Shown here one piece after another: positions 61,767-64,000 of a stretch of 64,000 bases of DNA (its first letter is position 1; each line of letters opens with the position of its first letter). The notes under the pieces were generated by a model. It was not told the origin of the DNA and ran no database searches. It saw only the letters and a list, made by a program, of their open reading frames with translations. This DNA is from JACCXG01 sp963836735 (GTDB lineage Bacteria; Acidobacteriota; Vicinamibacteria; Vicinamibacterales; 2-12-FULL-66-21): the NCBI GenBank assembly GCA_963836735.1, contig CAWIKP010000037.1, positions 434,001-498,000 on the forward strand, given 5' to 3'. The translations under genes were made by a program, and so were the position numbers.

Positions 61767-63502
61767 TGCAGCAGGTGGATATCCTGCTCGTCGACGACCA
61801 CGAGGAGAACCTGCTGACCCTCGAGGCCATTCTCGTGGACCCGTCGTACAACCTGGTCCGCGCCTCGTCCGGCCGGGCTGCGCTCAAGGAGGTCCTGAAG
61901 CGCGATTTCGCCTTGATCCTGCTCGACGTGGCCATGCCCGACCTCGACGGCTACGAGACCGCGGAACTGATCCGGACGCGGGAGCGCAGCCGGGAGACGC
62001 CGATCATCTTCCTGACCGCCAACTATCGCAGCGACGCCCACGTCTTCCGCGGCTACTCGGTTGGCGCCGTCGATTATCTGTTCAAGCCCTTCAGTCCCGA
62101 GATCCTGCAGTCGAAGGTCGCGGTCTTCGTCGAGCTGTTCCTGAAGCGCGAGGCGCTCAAGCGTCAGCGGCAGGCGCTCCTTCACGCGCACCAGGAGCTG
62201 GAAGATCGCGTGCGCGCCCGGACCCGCGAGCTCGCCGAAGCCAACCAGCTGCTCCGGGAGGAAGTCGACGAACGGAAGCGGATCGAGGCTCAACGGCTGG
62301 CGCTGCTCGAGAGCGAGCGGCGCGCGCGCGCCGAGGCGGAGGCGGTGAACCGCCTGAAAGACGAGTTCCTCGCCACGCTGTCGCACGAGCTGCGGACGCC
62401 GCTGAACGCCATTCTCGGGTGGTCGTTCCTGCTGACCTCCAGCAAGAGCGACAAGGCCATGATGGAGCGGGCGATCGGCGTGATCCGGAACAACGCGCTG
62501 GCGCAGTCGCAGCTGATCGAGGACATCCTCGACGTTTCACGGATCATCGGCGGCAAGCTGCGGCTGAAGCTTGGCCGGGTGCAGCTGCGCGAGGTGATCG
62601 ACGCGGCCTTCGACTCCGTCTCGCTCGCCGCGCAGGCCAAGGCGCTGACGATCGACCGGCACATCGAGGACCTCGAGCCGATCGTCGGCGACCAGGATCG
62701 GCTCCAGCAGATCGTGTGGAACCTGCTGTCGAACGCGGTGAAGTTCACGCCGCGCGAGGGGCGCGTGGTCGTGCGGCTGGAACGCCGCGGTGACGAAGTG
62801 GTGCTCGCGGTCGAAGACACCGGCATCGGCATTCCCACGCACTTCCTGCCGTTCGTCTTCGATCGCTTCAGCCAGGCGGATCCGGGAGCCACCCGCCGCC
62901 ACGGTGGCCTGGGTCTCGGGATGGCGATCGTCCGCTATCTCGTCGAGCTGCATGGCGGCACCGTGAAGGCGGAGAGCCCCGGCGAGAATGCAGGCGCAAC
63001 CTTCACCATCGTGCTGCCGGTCGGCCTGGAGCTCGAGACCGACGACGATCTCGCCCCACCCGCGGCAAGTCCGGTCGCCGATCTCTCGATCGAGGATCTG
63101 CCGAGCCTCGACGGGATCTCCGTGCTCGTCGTAGACGACGACACGGACTCCAGGAACGTACTGTGTCAGTTGCTGGAGAATCAGGGGGCCACAGTGGCGA
63201 TGGCGAGCTCGACGTCGGACGCCTTCGCGCGGTTCACGCACTTGCGGCCGGACGTGCTCGTCAGCGATATCGGGATGCCGGAGGAGGATGGGTACACGCT
63301 GATCCGTCGGGTCCGCGCACTCGCGGACAACGAGGGCGGGAATGTCCCCGCCATTGCCCTCACCGCCTACGCCAGCCTCGAGGACGCGACCGCCGCGCTC
63401 ACGGCGGGCTATCAGCGGCATATCAGCAAGCCGATCGATGTCGCCCAGCTCATCGGCGCTGTCGGGGAACTGATCGTCAGTGCCCCGGCGCGCGCGGATT
63501 GA
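61763..63502 (+). CDS. REC-HisKA-HATPase-REC hybrid kinase
   Basis: 579 residues, intact. N-terminal receiver (about 5-120) with LILLDVAMPDLDGYETAELI, a coiled coil (130-200, REALKRQRQALLHAHQELED), HisKA LSHELRTPLNAILGWSFL, HATPase with NLLSNAVKFTPREGRVVVRL and GGLGLGMAIVRYLVE, then C-terminal receiver VLVSDIGMPEEDGYTLIRR (Asp in SDIGMP). It has no membrane segment. It overlaps cheB by four bases. The kinase could phosphorylate the other receivers in the cluster or itself. Confidence 0.93.
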   Translation: MMQQVDILLVDDHEENLLTLEAILVDPSYNLVRASSGRAALKEVLKRDFALILLDVAMPDLDGYETAELIRTRERSRETPIIFLTANYRSDAHVFRGYSVGAVDYLFKPFSPEILQSKVAVFVELFLKREALKRQRQALLHAHQELEDRVRARTRELAEANQLLREEVDERKRIEAQRLALLESERRARAEAEAVNRLKDEFLATLSHELRTPLNAILGWSFLLTSSKSDKAMMERAIGVIRNNALAQSQLIEDILDVSRIIGGKLRLKLGRVQLREVIDAAFDSVSLAAQAKALTIDRHIEDLEPIVGDQDRLQQIVWNLLSNAVKFTPREGRVVVRLERRGDEVVLAVEDTGIGIPTHFLPFVFDRFSQADPGATRRHGGLGLGMAIVRYLVELHGGTVKAESPGENAGATFTIVLPVGLELETDDDLAPPAASPVADLSIEDLPSLDGISVLVVDDDTDSRNVLCQLLENQGATVAMASSTSDAFARFTHLRPDVLVSDIGMPEEDGYTLIRRVRALADNEGGNVPAIALTAYASLEDATAALTAGYQRHISKPIDVAQLIGAVGELIVSAPARAD

Positions 63503-63533
63503 CGGCGGCTGCACAGCGGCCGCCGCCAAACCC

Positions 63534-63757
63534 CTGGTCAGACGTCTCCGGCTCGGTGAAACCAGCGGTGCCCGCATTCCGGCGCTGCCGTCACCGCCTA
63601 TGCGGCCGACGACGATCGCCGCCGCGCGCTGGAGGCGGGCTTCGATGGGCATCTTGCCAAGCCGATCACGCCACCGGCGCTGATTGCGGCCGTGCAGGAC
63701 GTAATCGCAGGCGGTGCCATCCCCGGCGCCCGCGATATCAGCGATTACCCCGGTTGA
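63534..63757 (+). pseudogene. Truncated receiver-domain fragment
   Basis: LVRRLRLGETSGARIPA in one frame, then VTAYAADDDRRRALEAGFDG and HLAKPITPPALIAAVQDVI in another, ending at TGA 63755-63757. This is the C-terminal half of a receiver (the conserved Thr/Ala-Lys part), without the phospho-Asp half. The frame change near 63588 is a one-base loss, opposite in sign to those elsewhere in the window, which suggests true decay. It probably remains from a duplicated hybrid kinase tail or a deleted response regulator. Confidence 0.65.
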
Positions 63758-64000
63758 ACCGGAACAGCCGGTCCTCGGGGCGCGGAACGCCCCGAATCAT
63801 TCGATCCAGGATCCCCGCCGCGAGGAAGCCGAACGTCATCCCGTTCCCGCCATAGCCGAGCGCAAAGAGGTGGCGGGGGTATCTACCGTGCGCGCCGATA
63901 TAGGGCAGACCGTCGGGCGTCGTGGCGAACAGTCCCTCCCAGGCGTACTCAGGAGCCAGGTCGCGCGCGGCGGGATAGAGATCGACGAGATCGGCGGTCA
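63738..64000 (-). CDS. FAD-dependent oxidoreductase (DAO family), C-terminal part, cut by the window edge
   Basis: On the minus strand the last 260 bases encode ADLVDLYPAARDLAPEYAWE, GLFATTPDGLPYIGAHGRYP, HLFALGYGGNGMTFGFLAAG and DRMIRGVPRPEDRLFRFNRG, ending at TGA 63738-63740. The GYGGNG glycines near the C-terminus are the FAD-binding region of D-amino acid/glycine oxidase-type enzymes. The N-terminus lies outside. It converges on the receiver fragment with a 20-base overlap. Confidence 0.8.
   Translation of the reverse strand, partial: TADLVDLYPAARDLAPEYAWEGLFATTPDGLPYIGAHGRYPRHLFALGYGGNGMTFGFLAAGILDRMIRGVPRPEDRLFRFNRGNR

Overview
The window reads like a chromosomal segment of a GC-rich soil bacterium, most probably an Acidobacteriota of the Vicinamibacteria type. 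This is inferred from gene content: an Oar-like TonB receptor with a carboxypeptidase-regulatory N-terminus, DUF1080 and DUF6807 sugar proteins, secreted thermolysin, DUF4097, an ECF/zf-HC2 pair, a poly-HAMP hybrid kinase, and many palindromic intergenic repeats. No rRNA, tRNA, CRISPR, phage or transposase gene was found.

Layout. 1-4.9 kb: a broken rlpA, then a minus-strand set of sugar-modifying proteins (TIM-barrel isomerase, Gfo/Idh oxidoreductase, DUF6807, DUF1080) that looks like 3-keto-glycoside metabolism. 5-13.9 kb: a GGDEF protein, then the rod-shape operon mreB-mreC-mreD-mrdA-rodA followed by RNase G/E. 14.1-17.6 kb (minus): ECF sigma factor, zinc-finger anti-sigma factor, DUF4097 protein, small secreted protein, with a short MGMT-family gene upstream. 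17.6-24.3 kb (minus): outer-membrane barrel, M4 protease, membrane protein, HD-GYP protein and a HEAT-repeat protein sharing an N-terminal module with it. 24.4-29.9 kb (plus): nucleoside salvage (pyrimidine nucleoside phosphorylase, CNT transporter, purine nucleoside phosphorylase, cytidine deaminase, MtnA), headed by a perfect 29-bp palindrome. 29.9-36.4 kb: tsaD, yjbQ, Nudix, HD protein and two ABC exporters. 36.5-40.3 kb: an unrecognised exported protein, a gamma-glutamylcyclotransferase-like protein, PilZ, and an exported methyltransferase-like protein. 40.3-50 kb: TonB receptor, isopropylmalate/isocitrate dehydrogenase-type enzyme, thiolase, folE, TPR-like and Lon-N proteins. 49.4-52.4 kb: an AAA ATPase/VWA pair. 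52.6-63.8 kb: GDPD, then a roughly 2,200-residue poly-HAMP hybrid kinase with CheR, CheB and a second hybrid kinase in overlapping order, then a receiver fragment. The right edge cuts an FAD-dependent oxidoreductase.

Two features cut across everything. First, about forty frameshifts break otherwise well-conserved genes, and each one I could resolve is a single-base insertion. This points to assembly error rather than biology, so I annotate these as single genes. Second, the intergenic spaces are filled with palindromic repeats. Some are REP-like pairs of small hairpins. Others are longer hairpins whose two arms are tandem copies of a short word and its reverse complement around a variable core, with different words at different loci.
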